64,000 nt of DNA from Bradyrhizobium sp. RD5-C2 (lineage in GTDB: Bacteria; Pseudomonadota; Alphaproteobacteria; Rhizobiales; Xanthobacteraceae): NCBI RefSeq assembly GCF_019972155.1, contig NZ_BOVL01000056.1, positions 217,945 to 281,944 on the forward strand, in the 5' to 3' direction. This document shows, piece by piece, positions 53,740 through 61,673 of this stretch. The position numbers and the translations under genes were made by a program. The notes beneath the pieces were generated by a model that made no database searches, was not told the origin of the DNA, and worked only from the letters and a program-made list of their open reading frames with translations. Each line of letters starts with the position of its first letter. The stretch's first letter is position 1.

Positions 53740-53825
53740 CGTAGGCTCCTCACACATGTGTAAGGGCCGTCCGGCAAAGGTTCATCAAGCCGTCATGGAA
53801 GGGAAGGCGGCATTGAAGGGAAGCG

Positions 53826-54014
53826 TTATTGAAGGGTGTTGGGCCGATCGGTCACCGTAGCCGTGACCGGGTGGCCGGGCTTGTCCTCGCGGACCTCGAC
53901 CTCGAACCAACCCATCTCCTTCAGCTCGCGCGCCTTCTTCTCGGCCGCGTCTTCGCTGTCGCGCTTCAGCACGATTTGACTGGTGCCGTCCCGGGCAAGG
54001 ATCAAATAGGTCAT
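53826..54014 (-). CDS. Small conserved hypothetical protein
   Basis: 62 aa from ATG 54014: MTYLILARDGTSQIVLKRDS, then EDAAEKKARELKEMGWFEVEV. A beta-hairpin plus helix is likely, as in small DUF proteins of this genus. No signal peptide. Confidence 0.6.
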   Translation of the reverse strand: MTYLILARDGTSQIVLKRDSEDAAEKKARELKEMGWFEVEVREDKPGHPVTATVTDRPNTLQ

Positions 54015-54731
54015 TGGCTGAGTCCCATCCCACATTCTGCATACCGCGTTTCGGGCTGCAAGGACAGAAACAAGGCAAGGGATGGGGATGCTACGGGGAT
54101 GACCCCACGATTCCTGCCAATGACAGGGCGTCCGGCTGTTCCCGGCTGCTGTCGATATCGACCGGCTAGGTCGGATGATCGCCGACATCCGCGGCGCGCT
54201 TGGGTTGCGTTTCGCGAAGCATGCTGAGATGACGGTCATCATCCAAAATTGCTGGCGAGCGAGCGAGGTTCCTTCGACGAGTCACCTGTGCCTTGCGTAC
54301 TCGCGTGCGTGCCGTCGACGGTGTGAGCCATCTCGTGGAGACCGGAAGACTACGGCCTCCGGTAAACGTTGTGGGTAATCCAAGCGAGTCTCTTTGATTG
54401 AACCGCGAATACATGCTCGGCTTGGTCCAAGGACAATGCGCGGCGCAAGCCGTGTCGATATGGATGGAGGACTCGATGCCCAGGCACTTCGGTTTGAAGG
54501 CAACACCGGCGGCGGCACGGTCGGCATTCACGGGATCATCAAGAGATTTGCAGCAGCGGACTGCGTCGGCATCTGCGTCGAAGAACCGTGCTGCGGCCAG
54601 TTCGCCGGTGTCAAAGCCCGCTTCGCCATGTTCGGAGCTGCCGTATTCTCCGACGAGCTGGCGGGGCTGCTGCGGACGACGGTCGATCTCGGCCGAATGA
54701 TCTGCGCGCGACGTGGCTGACCGGCCGGTCT
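54015..54731. other. Gene-poor stretch
   Basis: About 700 bp in which open frames exist on both strands (for example 54394-54720 plus, 54166-54735 minus) but none has a ribosome site, known motif or convincing codon use. I see no RNA gene or repeat in it. Possibly decayed sequence. Confidence 0.4.
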
Positions 54732-54917
54732 TCATAGCTCTGACGGCTCGTGCGTCTTGTCGCGATCCAGGTCCAGGCGATCGATGCGTTCGTCGATCAG
54801 CCGATTCAATCGCTCGTCCCGCAGCTTATCCTTCCTGTACAGCCCGCCATGCAGGCGATAGGCGACGAGCAGCAGGACAACAGCAACGCCGACGAGATAG
54901 TAGGACCAGTTCATCAT
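54732..54917 (-). CDS. Small membrane protein
   Basis: 61 aa: MMNWSYYLVGVAVVLLLVAY forms one helix, followed by a charged coil (LRDERLNRLIDERIDRLDLD). Good codon use. Function unknown. Confidence 0.6.
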   Translation of the reverse strand: MMNWSYYLVGVAVVLLLVAYRLHGGLYRKDKLRDERLNRLIDERIDRLDLDRDKTHEPSEL

Positions 54918-55017
54918 TGGAACCGCGCTTGGCTGTGTCCATTGTGAAACAAGTGAGCTTCGGCAACTCTGCCAGGCAGCGCGACCGGCGGCTCGTCAGC
55001 ACAATCGCAGGGTCAGC

Positions 55018-55332
55018 TCAATTGGCGCCCGCGAGGATGAACAGATTATTGTAGACGGGCAGTGCAATGAGGGCGACCACATAAGCCATCTGGCGCTCGC
55101 TGTTGCCGTGCCAAAGCAACCATATCACGAGGTAGGTCAAACCCAGTTTGGCAATAAGCCACCATTCGCCCAGCCACTCCTGGGTGAGCCACATGAACGG
55201 GTTCAGTTCGCCCATTCCCCGCTGCAGGATCTCGTTGGTGGTGATGAGATCCGAGTAGCCCATCAGCAGGGCACAGACCAACAGCATTGCCTTCAGCAAA
55301 GACGTCCTTGCCCGCAACTGCTTTTCCGTCAT
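55018..55332 (-). CDS. DUF5658-like integral membrane protein
   Basis: 104 aa with three helices. The signature is an Asp and Thr in helix 1 (YSDLITTNEILQRG) and GELNPFM just after, as in DUF5658 proteins. Helix 3 ends YNNLFILAGAN. Role unknown. It is the last chromosomal gene before the tRNA-Thr island. Confidence 0.75.
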   Translation of the reverse strand: MTEKQLRARTSLLKAMLLVCALLMGYSDLITTNEILQRGMGELNPFMWLTQEWLGEWWLIAKLGLTYLVIWLLWHGNSERQMAYVVALIALPVYNNLFILAGAN

Positions 55333-55510
55333 CCGGTGCCTGCCCGAAATCCGCTTGTGGCTCCCCGTCGGGCAATTTTGCGGAATGTTTTCAGCGAGTG
55401 CAAGCCTCCACGACCTGGTTGTCCAACACTCCGCTCGCCAGGGCGACCATGTTGGGTACCCCGTACAGAGGCACGGCCCACCGATCCGTCTGATTGATTT
55501 CGTGAAAAGG

Positions 55511-55557
55511 TGGTGCCGGCTGAGGGGATTGAACCCCTGACCTTCAGTTTACAAAAC
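55511..55557. repeat. Left attachment repeat (tRNA-Thr 3' fragment)
   Basis: TGGTGCCGGCTGAGGGGATT...CAGTTTACAAAAC; 46 of 47 bases equal 60839-60885 (T instead of C at 55538). The match to the anticodon arm stops after AAAAC, where a T-run begins. Confidence 0.85.
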
Positions 55558-55598
55558 CGTTTTTTTTTATCAATCAATACAGCGCCCTAAGCGATCCG

Positions 55599-55616
55599 TG
55601 TTGCGCCCGTGTTGCG
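55599..55616. repeat. 18-bp repeat, left copy (possible integrase arm site)
   Basis: TGTTGCGCCCGTGTTGCG, identical to 60770-60787 near the right end. Itself a direct repeat of TGTTGCG. It lies about 42 bp inside the left att copy. Confidence 0.6.
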
Positions 55617-55617
55617 C

Positions 55618-56164
55618 TTAGCTTCCAAGCAGCCGTGCCTGGATGTCCTCGGCCGCGCGCCGATCGGCATCGCTGTCCTTGAAAAGGCGGCCGTATCGGT
55701 CGAACGTCAGTTGGATGGTTGAATGTCCCATCAGCTTCTGAATGCGCTTGGGATTCATTCCCCGTTCGATCCAGAGCGAGGCGCAGGCGTGACGAAGCGC
55801 GTGAATCCCGTACTTGGCCATAGCGATGATCTGCGGCTTGCCTGCATCATCCAGCACGGGCTTATCCCCGTCCAGCACGGGTTTTGCTCGGTGACGCTGG
55901 CGGCCATTTGCAGGGGCTCGAAACCGCGGGGCATCATGTTGCTGTGGGACTCGACGCCGCCGACGCCGGTCGGGAAGACCAGCCCCAGTTCGCCCTTGGG
56001 GCAAGTAAGCTTCCACTCCCGCGGACTATTTAGGACGATCGGTGCCATCGGGATCGACCTATGGGCGCTCTTGGATTTCAGGCGCCCGATCTTGTGAAAC
56101 TCGTCGGCGCGCTGGCTGATGCTGATCTCTCTCGTCTCGAAGTCGACGTCCGTCCATCGTATGG
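55618..56164 (-). pseudogene. Tyrosine-type phage integrase, truncated and frameshifted
   Basis: The catalytic half of an integrase in two frames. The upstream part reads TDVDFETREISISQRADEFH, RLKSKSAHRSIPMAPIVLNS and EWKLTCPKGELGLVFP; the downstream part reads IHALRHACASLWI, LMGHSTIQLTFDRYGRLF. HxxR, GH and the final Tyr are all present. The frame changes near 55880. Nothing recognisable as the core-binding N-terminal domain precedes 56164. Inactive unless a programmed frameshift and missing N terminus are supplied. Confidence 0.85.
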
Positions 56165-56511
56165 GTTGAGCTTTTTCGTGATCTTGCCGAGATCGATGAT
56201 GATGTGACCTTCGGCATCAGACGTTTTCAGCAGGCCCGCCAGTCCTGCCGGTTCGGAGAATTGGGTTGAGTAGCCGCCAATGTCATGTGGCGACTGATCG
56301 ATCAGGCGCTGACTTCTTATTCGAACGCCACGCCCCCCGCATTCGCGCAGCCGGACTATTTCTGCGGCGTCTCGGGCAGGGCCGCACCGAAACCCCCGCC
56401 AGGTGGCTGGCTGCCTACCTGTTGCAACGACACATCAGCTGTCGAGCGATGTATTGATGCCGAGGAAATCCCTTTGACTGATCGCCGACGGCTCGCTTTT
56501 CTGTGCGGATT

Positions 56512-56607
56512 ATGTTTGACGCACTGATTGCATTACTTCTCATTTTGAGCGTTGGCGTGATTGTCGCTCACGCGATCGATGCATTGAGATCGCGGCATCG
56601 GGGGTGA
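56512..56607 (+). CDS. Possible 31-aa membrane peptide
   Basis: MFDALIALLLILSVGVIVAH then a basic end (RSRHRG). A single helix with positive C terminus; coding-like but no ribosome site. Confidence 0.35.
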   Translation: MFDALIALLLILSVGVIVAHAIDALRSRHRG

Positions 56608-57138
56608 CCGTGTATTGCACTCGCAACGGGGCATAAACGCCTGCTGCGAACATATCCCGGCTTCGCCGTCTGGCGGCATAACCGCAGACGGAAAGGGAAA
56701 CGGCCCCGCTCGGGGCGATCGACCGGGGCCGTTACCGGGATGCGTGGCTTTTTGGCCTAGACTCACCCCACCAGAATTACAGTGGGAATAATTGTTCCAA
56801 TGATGATGTGCCTGTGTCCCAATCCGCTCTTGCGAATGTCGTAACTTGGACAGCGGCGCCAGATTGAGGCCAAGGCCGAAATTGGGCTGCGTCTTTCGGA
56901 TTGAAGGCATCAGTCGCTTGCGCGGGTAGGCGATCGAGTACTTATCGAAGCCGTGGCGATGTGTCGTCGAAATTTCTCACGATCAATAAAGCTGCTGACG
57001 AGCCCCATACCCTTAATACCACCAATGGGTGATTCAACGCACGGTAGTTCCATGCTATAGAGCATCCGCTGAATTAGAGCTTCAGCATAGGAAACTATCC
57101 CGCCCGGTGGCTTCGGTCACCGGGCTTTTTTCTAGCCG
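56608..57138. other. Non-coding stretch inside the island
   Basis: Contains a perfect 10-bp inverted repeat AACGGCCCCG/CGGGGCCGTT (56699-56708 and 56724-56733) and, at its right end, an intrinsic terminator. No open frame here is convincing. The terminator without an upstream gene raises the chance of a small RNA ending near 57132. Confidence 0.4.
57102..57132 (+). terminator. Intrinsic terminator
   Basis: GCCCGGTG (57102-57109) pairs with CACCGGGC (57118-57125) and a T-rich tail follows to 57132. It faces the 3' end of the RHH gene. Confidence 0.75.
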
Positions 57139-57315
57139 CTAATCACGTTTCAGATAGCCTTTTTTCTTCAGATGGTCTGTCAGCAGCTTCTGGATGAATG
57201 AGGAGAGAGAACGAGAGTCTGCAGCGGCCGCCTTAGTGGTGGCCCTCTTGACCTCTGGCAGGAGCCTGATTGAGACAGGGCGTGTTTTCGGGTTTTTGAC
57301 GGGAGGCCTTCCCAT
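57139..57315 (-). CDS. Ribbon-helix-helix DNA-binding protein
   Basis: 58 aa from the inner Met (MGRPPVKNPKTRPVSIRLLP); a GTG three codons earlier is the alternative. The PVSIRLLPEVKRATTKAAAA strand and the SLSSFIQKLLTDHLKKKG helix fit Arc/CopG-type RHH regulators, typical of antitoxins or mobile-element regulators. No toxin gene is adjacent. Confidence 0.7.
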   Translation of the reverse strand: MGRPPVKNPKTRPVSIRLLPEVKRATTKAAAADSRSLSSFIQKLLTDHLKKKGYLKRD

Positions 57316-57512
57316 ATTGCACACTGATCGAAGTTGGACGAGGCGAACGCTCTACCATTGCTGTGCAATCTCTTCAGCGGGAAATTTTCCCGGCATGTTC
57401 CGGGACGGATTGGCGAGTTCCGCATAGACCAAAGATGCATTGTCTAGCGCGGGCTGGTTTTCGGAAACTAGCTGTACGCAGCGGTGCACGCTACACGCAT
57501 GCGGAACTACAG

Positions 57513-57545
57513 CACCAGCGTCGGGTAGGGGCGCTGGTGTTTTTT
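57513..57545 (+). terminator. Intrinsic terminator
   Basis: CACCAGCG (57513-57520) pairs with CGCTGGTG (57532-57539) across 11 nt, then six T (57540-57545). No plausible plus-strand gene ends before it, so a small RNA is possible. Confidence 0.7.
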
Positions 57546-57569
57546 ATGGACTCTGGTCGCTGACGCTAT

Positions 57570-57842
57570 TCAGCCCGAAACACCCTTGGCGAAATTGATG
57601 ATCTCGCCCCAGTCCATTCGAGTATCGACCCAGCCGACCTTGCCGCAGGCGGTGCATTTCAGATGCGCTGAGATATCGTACCAATCCCAGTCCGGAAGGT
57701 CGGCGAGCTTCAGCCGGCCGTTGTGATGCTCACAGCCGACGCAGCAGACCAGCACCGTTTTGAAGCCGGCGTTGCGATCGACCGGAGCAGTCCAGGCTTG
57801 CGGCGCCAGGGCATGCCCCAATGAATCGCGCAAATCCAGCAT
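57570..57842 (-). CDS. Zinc-ribbon-like hypothetical protein
   Basis: 90 aa. Two Cys pairs: VCCVGCEHHNG and KCTACGKVGW, spaced about 30 residues, likely one zinc site. Trp-rich (DWDWYDISAH). No known function; homologues are typical of rhizobial islands. Confidence 0.65.
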   Translation of the reverse strand: MLDLRDSLGHALAPQAWTAPVDRNAGFKTVLVCCVGCEHHNGRLKLADLPDWDWYDISAHLKCTACGKVGWVDTRMDWGEIINFAKGVSG

Positions 57843-58312
57843 CAGGTGAAGCCGCTACGCCTCGCGGGACAGGAGGCGAAGATCACAACGGATTGGTCAA
57901 GGCGCGCCAGGACACGAAACAAAGAACGCCCGGCAACCTTGCGGCAGCCGGGCGGTAACGAGTTTCCATGTTGCAGTCCGTGTATCTAAACATTTCTGGC
58001 TGACGCCAACCTTACGAACCGAACATGCTTGGTGCGGGAACACCGTGCTCTCCCGGAGTCCTCAATCCCTGTGCATAAGCGTAGCTTGCCGTTGCCGGGG
58101 CAGTCCTGTTTTCACCGCACGAGGCTTTTCGAGAATTCCCCTCGGCTGGGGGCCGCACGACGCGAGGCGGCCCCTTTCTGTTCGGCGGACGGGTGAGGCG
58201 GCCTCAGCGTTCGTTCCAACGCGCTGGGGCCGTTTCTTTAAGCGTCCAGCGTTTGCGCGTTCGGCCGACTTGGCTGAGCGCCAACTGAGGCAGCCAGAAG
58301 GGCTTAGTCACC
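57843..58312. other. Non-coding stretch inside the island
   Basis: About 470 bp. It holds an inverted repeat GGGGCCG/CGGCCCC (58149-58155 and 58168-58174) followed by a short T tract, a weak terminator. No supported gene. Confidence 0.4.
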
Positions 58313-58465
58313 ATGCAGCCGAAGATCAAAGAGCGCATCTGCCCAGCCTGCAAAGGAACGGGCGTCCAGCCGATTGCGCAGGCGGTCCAGCCGGGTCACA
58401 GAATTTATCCGGTCAAATGCGCGGCCTGCGAAGGCAAAGGCAAGATCAGGGACGGGGCCAACTGA
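58313..58465 (+). CDS. Small DnaJ-type zinc-finger protein
   Basis: 50 aa with two CxxCxGxG motifs: CPACKGTG and CAACEGKG, as in the DnaJ central zinc finger. The rest is a short linker. Likely folds around one zinc. Cytoplasmic, function unknown. Confidence 0.65.
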   Translation: MQPKIKERICPACKGTGVQPIAQAVQPGHRIYPVKCAACEGKGKIRDGAN

Positions 58466-58472
58466 GGGGGCC

Positions 58473-58709
58473 TTAATGTTTCGCGCCGTTTTTGCGAGAG
58501 ATCAGGGACACGCAAAACAGCCGTTCGGTTGCGGAGCGAACCTCGATCGCCATATCGGGCCGTTCGTTTGAAAAAATTGAGTCTTTGGCCATTCCGATGA
58601 GCGCTTGCATCGCGTCGATCTCTGCGGATTTTTGATCGGTAAAATTGAGCCCTTCTTCATCTGCAAAGAACTCGCCTCCGCATTGAATGTCGAAGAAATA
58701 GCGGTCCAT
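58473..58709 (-). CDS. DUF6894-like small protein
   Basis: 78 aa from the ATG of MDRYFFDIQ. The opening RYFFDIQCGGEFFADEEGLN and the following helix match DUF6894 small proteins common in rhizobia. ATGs further upstream add a weak N terminus. Confidence 0.7.
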   Translation of the reverse strand: MDRYFFDIQCGGEFFADEEGLNFTDQKSAEIDAMQALIGMAKDSIFSNERPDMAIEVRSATERLFCVSLISRKNGAKH

Positions 58710-58823
58710 GTAGGGCACTCCACCGTCCATGAAAGGCGGGAGCGCATAGAAACTCTCAGCCACCGACGCCTGAAGATCGCGTGCCGGTGATTCGGGATAA
58801 CGCGGGTGTGAAGGAGATGGTTG

Positions 58824-59024
58824 CTAAACCGGCGGCTTTAATCCCGGTGACATCAGCCACTCTGTCAAATGGGCGGCCACCTCGTCATGCCGGGCCTTCC
58901 TCAGCATGGCTTCTTTTTTCGCGGATGGTGGAAGCGTCTTGGCTTCCTCGCGCAGGCTCTGCGCCTCCTCAGTGAGGCGCTCCTCTAGTGACTGGGTTTG
59001 CTTGAAACGTCGCCGCTTTTGCAT
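58824..59024 (-). CDS. Small basic helical protein
   Basis: 66 aa from ATG 59024; AGGGAG 7 nt upstream. MQKRRRFKQTQSLEERLTEE and AKKEAMLRKARHDE, then HLTEWLMSPGLKPP. A family I recognise as very frequent in Bradyrhizobium-like genomes, including in mobile regions; role unknown. Confidence 0.75.
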   Translation of the reverse strand: MQKRRRFKQTQSLEERLTEEAQSLREEAKTLPPSAKKEAMLRKARHDEVAAHLTEWLMSPGLKPPV

Positions 59025-59233
59025 GGCGATGCTCCCTGAGGTTAGGCGGGAGCGCGATGACGGCGTTCTCATCACCGATAGTAGCCAAGGGCGGGGCGGT
59101 GATGGGACGTTAAAGCACCACTGATGCCTTTGGTTCTGTCCACCTGTGAACACAACGGCAAATAAAGGTCCGCTGTCGCGCCGGAACGCAGGTCACCCAC
59201 GGAAACCTCGGAAAATTCAAACTGAGAACCCTT

Positions 59234-59368
59234 TTAATCAGCGCCCATCGAGCGCATGGCGTTATCGGTCATTTGCTTCCGATAGGCCGCGCGCACTTTG
59301 AGGCGCGCTTTCGCGAACATGGTCACGCCGAGAAGTACGAGAAAAGCTACGGTGCCGATAGCTGCCAT
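59234..59368 (-). CDS. Small single-helix membrane protein
   Basis: 44 aa: MAAIGTVAFLVLLGVTMFAK followed by a basic tail (RLKVRAAYRKQMTDN). GGGAG about 10 nt before the ATG. Overlapped by a longer open frame on the same strand that shows no protein-like features. Confidence 0.55.
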   Translation of the reverse strand: MAAIGTVAFLVLLGVTMFAKARLKVRAAYRKQMTDNAMRSMGAD

Positions 59369-59406
59369 CGTCGTCGAGCTCCCGGTGATCTCTTCCGAGA
59401 TTCTGA

Positions 59407-59843
59407 ATCAACCAGAGGCTGTTATCAAGGGAAAAATTACCTGAAGTCGCGGCTCCCTCATTCCCGGAGGCGGCGCTCCGACAAGAGAAGAAAGAGACAG
59501 ACGATCGGCTAGAGTTGGTGCAGTGGAAGATTGAGCCATCAGACGAGCTTCGCCAACACGGCGCTGAAATCGTCGCGGCATTCGACGAATGGTACGCCCG
59601 GAAGCCCCGCGGATACGGGAAGTTGGAGCGGGAAGAGAAGAGGGCCTCGAGAGAGAGCTTCGAGTTTGAACAGAGGGTCCTCAGTACGCCGGCGAAGACG
59701 TTAGAGGGTCTCAGGGCGAAGATCCGTTGTGCTGATGCCTGGGTGCGGGGGAAAAGGTCACCAGTATGGACGGCGCCGCCGAGGCGATCGCACTCTCCAT
59801 CTTTGAGGACATCGAGAACATGATCGTGGCCGGTGCCACCTAA
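59407..59843 (+). pseudogene. Frameshifted hypothetical gene
   Basis: A protein-like frame runs from after the stop at 59404 (LPEVAAPSFPEAALRQEKKE, KIEPSDELRQHGAEIVAAFD, EWYARKPRGYGKLEREEKRA) to about 59755, where a G5 run precedes a change to the frame SMDGAAEAIALSIFEDIENM that ends at TAA 59841. The sense of both halves fits one protein. No start codon precedes the first part, so it is likely decayed; a sequencing error in the homopolymer is possible. Confidence 0.55.
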
Positions 59844-59857
59844 GCTGCGCACAAAGT

Positions 59858-59894
59858 ACGCCGCCGGGCTCGAAATACATTGTCCCGGCGGCGT
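59858..59894 (+). terminator. Probable intrinsic terminator
   Basis: ACGCCGCCGGG (59858-59868) pairs with CCCGGCGGCGT (59884-59894) across 15 nt, and a T-rich CATTGTTTT follows. It sits just behind the frameshifted gene. Confidence 0.65.
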
Positions 59895-60178
59895 CATTGT
59901 TTTCCAGCGCTGGGCCATGAATTCCCAGTGCCGTTAGCTTAGCAAATGCGAGGGCAAATGACTGTTGCCCGACCCACACAGGATTAAGAAAGAGGAGCCG
60001 GCAAGTTATGGGGCAGGGCGCCGGCTCCTCCGAAACGGAACCGCCAAGACGTTCAAAAACCGGTCCCGTCCCTCCGAGAAGCCTGCGCCGGCCTGCTTGC
60101 TGATTTGCTAACGGCCTCACGCGGCCGGCGGATAATGGATATCGTTTTCCGGCGAGCCGGATGGTCTTCATGAACGCT

Positions 60179-60616
60179 TCACAAGCAGCCCGGCTTTAGC
60201 CGCATCGATCGGAGAAGACCATCCATGCCGCCTCCGGTGCAGTCGACGGTGCGAGTTGGTTTTTCTTCCTGGTCGGCTTGATCTTGTTTGGCACTAGCGG
60301 AGTGCTTTCTCTTTTTTGGATTAGGATCGGTCGCTTCATGCCGGTGTCGAGCGAAAATAGGAGGGGGCTCGGGGGCAGATATCGTTTCGGAAGCTGGCGG
60401 CGGCGCTGACAACGCGATCGGTGGCGTCGGTGCCTCGGGAGGGGCAGCATTGACGACGGTATCGCGCTCGGGAATGAGTGACAGCCTGTCGGCCTTCCCG
60501 ACGCTCTCGGTCACCGGATACTCAACGAGCGGCGTCGGCGCGGATCTCCCAAGTGCCGCAACCGCACCCACCCCGACCAAACCAACTATTCCAACCACTA
60601 AAATGCGGATCCACAT
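60179..60616 (-). CDS. Membrane-anchored hypothetical protein
   Basis: 145 aa from the ATG of MWIRILVVGIVGLVGVGAVA, a membrane helix or signal. Pro/Ala-rich middle, a basic segment (DPNPKKRKHSASAKQDQADQ) and the ending GMDGLLRSMRLKPGCL with VDCTGG before it; the two Cys may pair. Similar endings recur in rhizobial proteins. Function unknown. Confidence 0.65.
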   Translation of the reverse strand: MWIRILVVGIVGLVGVGAVAALGRSAPTPLVEYPVTESVGKADRLSLIPERDTVVNAAPPEAPTPPIALSAPPPASETISAPEPPPIFARHRHEATDPNPKKRKHSASAKQDQADQEEKPTRTVDCTGGGMDGLLRSMRLKPGCL

Positions 60617-60769
60617 TAAATGGCTCCTGACCAACGCAAACGAAGCGCAATCACTTCCGAAAAACCGCAGCCTTCTGTCGAAGTTTGCCGAGAATAAGGC
60701 TCCTTGCTGGATGGCCTGTCGTGGAAACCAGAAGGCCATCGTCATTCCAGAACAAAGCCTCGACAGCCA

Positions 60770-60787
60770 TGTTGCGCCCGTGTTGCG
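60770..60787. repeat. 18-bp repeat, right copy (possible integrase arm site)
   Basis: TGTTGCGCCCGTGTTGCG, identical to 55599-55616, 51 bp inside the right att copy. Confidence 0.6.
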
Positions 60788-60838
60788 TGGAGTGGTTGGT
60801 GATAACTGTCTATCAGATTGATTTCATTAATGAAAAAC

Positions 60839-60885
60839 TGGTGCCGGCTGAGGGGATTGAACCCCCGACCTTCAGTTTACAAAAC
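60839..60885. repeat. Right attachment repeat (3' end of intact tRNA-Thr)
   Basis: Covers the CCA end, T arm and anticodon arm of the tRNA, matching 55511-55557 at 46 of 47 positions. Confidence 0.85.
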
Positions 60886-60913
60886 TGCTGCTCTACCGCT
60901 GAGCTAAGCCGGC
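60839..60913 (-). tRNA. tRNA-Thr (anticodon TGT)
   Basis: 75 nt with encoded CCA. Acceptor GCCGGCT/AGCCGGC, D arm GCTC..GAGC, anticodon loop TTTGTAA giving TGT, T loop TTCAATC. The outermost anticodon-stem pair is a G-A mismatch. It is the integration site of the island to its left. Confidence 0.92.
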
Positions 60914-61029
60914 GAAATGGGCGTGATTTGCGCGCTCGCATAGCAGACTTGGCGGGGCAGGACCAGAACTTGAAGGCCAGAACCCGGAAAGCCCGGATCG
61001 GCCGCTTCGCCGCTGCCAGCCCGGCCGCA

Positions 61030-61055
61030 AAAAGGCGGCCCGAAGGCCGCCTTTT
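61030..61055. terminator. Bidirectional intrinsic terminator
   Basis: AAAAGGCGGCC-CGAA-GGCCGCCTTTT, an 11-bp perfect stem with A and T runs on both sides. Serves the minus-strand gene at 61078-61524 and could stop transcripts from the other side. Confidence 0.85.
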
Positions 61056-61077
61056 GCGCATGTGCATTTCGCCCGAG

Positions 61078-61524
61078 CTACTGGCAGGGATGCTGGAGAC
61101 CGTCGCTGCCGCGGAACCAGGTGCCGGGGGTGCAGACAAAGCCGTTCTGCCGGGCATATTCCTCGCCGCCGATCGGGGTGCGGGCATAGTCGGGGCCGCC
61201 GAACGGGGCGGTCGCGATCGCAGCCGCGGTGCCGACCGCGCCGCCGACCACACCGGCCGCGGCGTCGACGGGCCCGAACGGGCCGGGGTCAACCCGGTTG
61301 TAGCTGTCTTGCCAGCCTGGGTTCTGCCAGTCGCGGTCCCGCCGATAGATATGATGGCGATAGGTCGTGTCTGATCCCATCGCCCGGCATCGGGCGTCTG
61401 GTGTGGCATCGGAGCAGCGCGCGACGGTGCCGATCGTCTGTTGCGCCATCGTGGGGCTGGCCAGCGCTGATGCGAGCAGGGCTGCTGCGCCAAGGAAAGC
61501 ACCATGGATTTTGAGTTGCGTCAT
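61078..61524 (-). CDS. Exported protein of unknown function
   Basis: 148 aa with signal peptide to 27 (ASPTMAQ). Cysteine pair ARCSDATPDARCRAMGSD, a basic stretch, a Gly/Ala-rich segment (VDAAAGVVGGAVGTAAAIAT) and a C-terminal VCTPGTWFRGSDGLQHPCQ. The Gly/Ala region is like glycine-zipper proteins. Strong terminator follows. Confidence 0.7.
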   Translation of the reverse strand: MTQLKIHGAFLGAAALLASALASPTMAQQTIGTVARCSDATPDARCRAMGSDTTYRHHIYRRDRDWQNPGWQDSYNRVDPGPFGPVDAAAGVVGGAVGTAAAIATAPFGGPDYARTPIGGEEYARQNGFVCTPGTWFRGSDGLQHPCQ

Positions 61525-61673
61525 GCGAGATTCTCCTCTTGTCGTCGTCGAGAGCTAATCTCGCCGTGCCGCGACTGTTCCGGCGCGGCCTTGCCCTGCG
61601 TTCAAACCAGTGTGAAGTTCCGCAACACTCGCGCATGATCCGTTCCGGATGATGCTGTCTTGACGAGAATTGC

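Larger units (their letters stand above)
55511..60885. mobile_element. Decayed integrative element in tRNA-Thr
   Basis: Bounded by two 47-bp direct repeats that equal the 3' end of tRNA-Thr(TGT), with one mismatch. The intact tRNA lies at the right end; the left copy is the displaced fragment. It contains a truncated, frameshifted tyrosine integrase, an RHH protein, small zinc-ribbon-like and membrane proteins and a second frameshifted ORF, with several free-standing terminators. About 5.4 kb. Loss of the integrase N terminus says it can no longer excise by itself. Confidence 0.75.

Noticed and set aside
54394..54720. 108-aa plus-strand open frame
   Set aside because: No ribosome site, no recognisable sequence, and competing frames on both strands.
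55511..55590. Second tRNA-Thr gene
   Set aside because: Only the 3' half is present; the D arm and acceptor 5' strand are missing. It is an att fragment.
59262..59918. 218-aa minus-strand open frame
   Set aside because: Ser/Arg-rich shadow; opposite strand has a protein-like, though frameshifted, gene.
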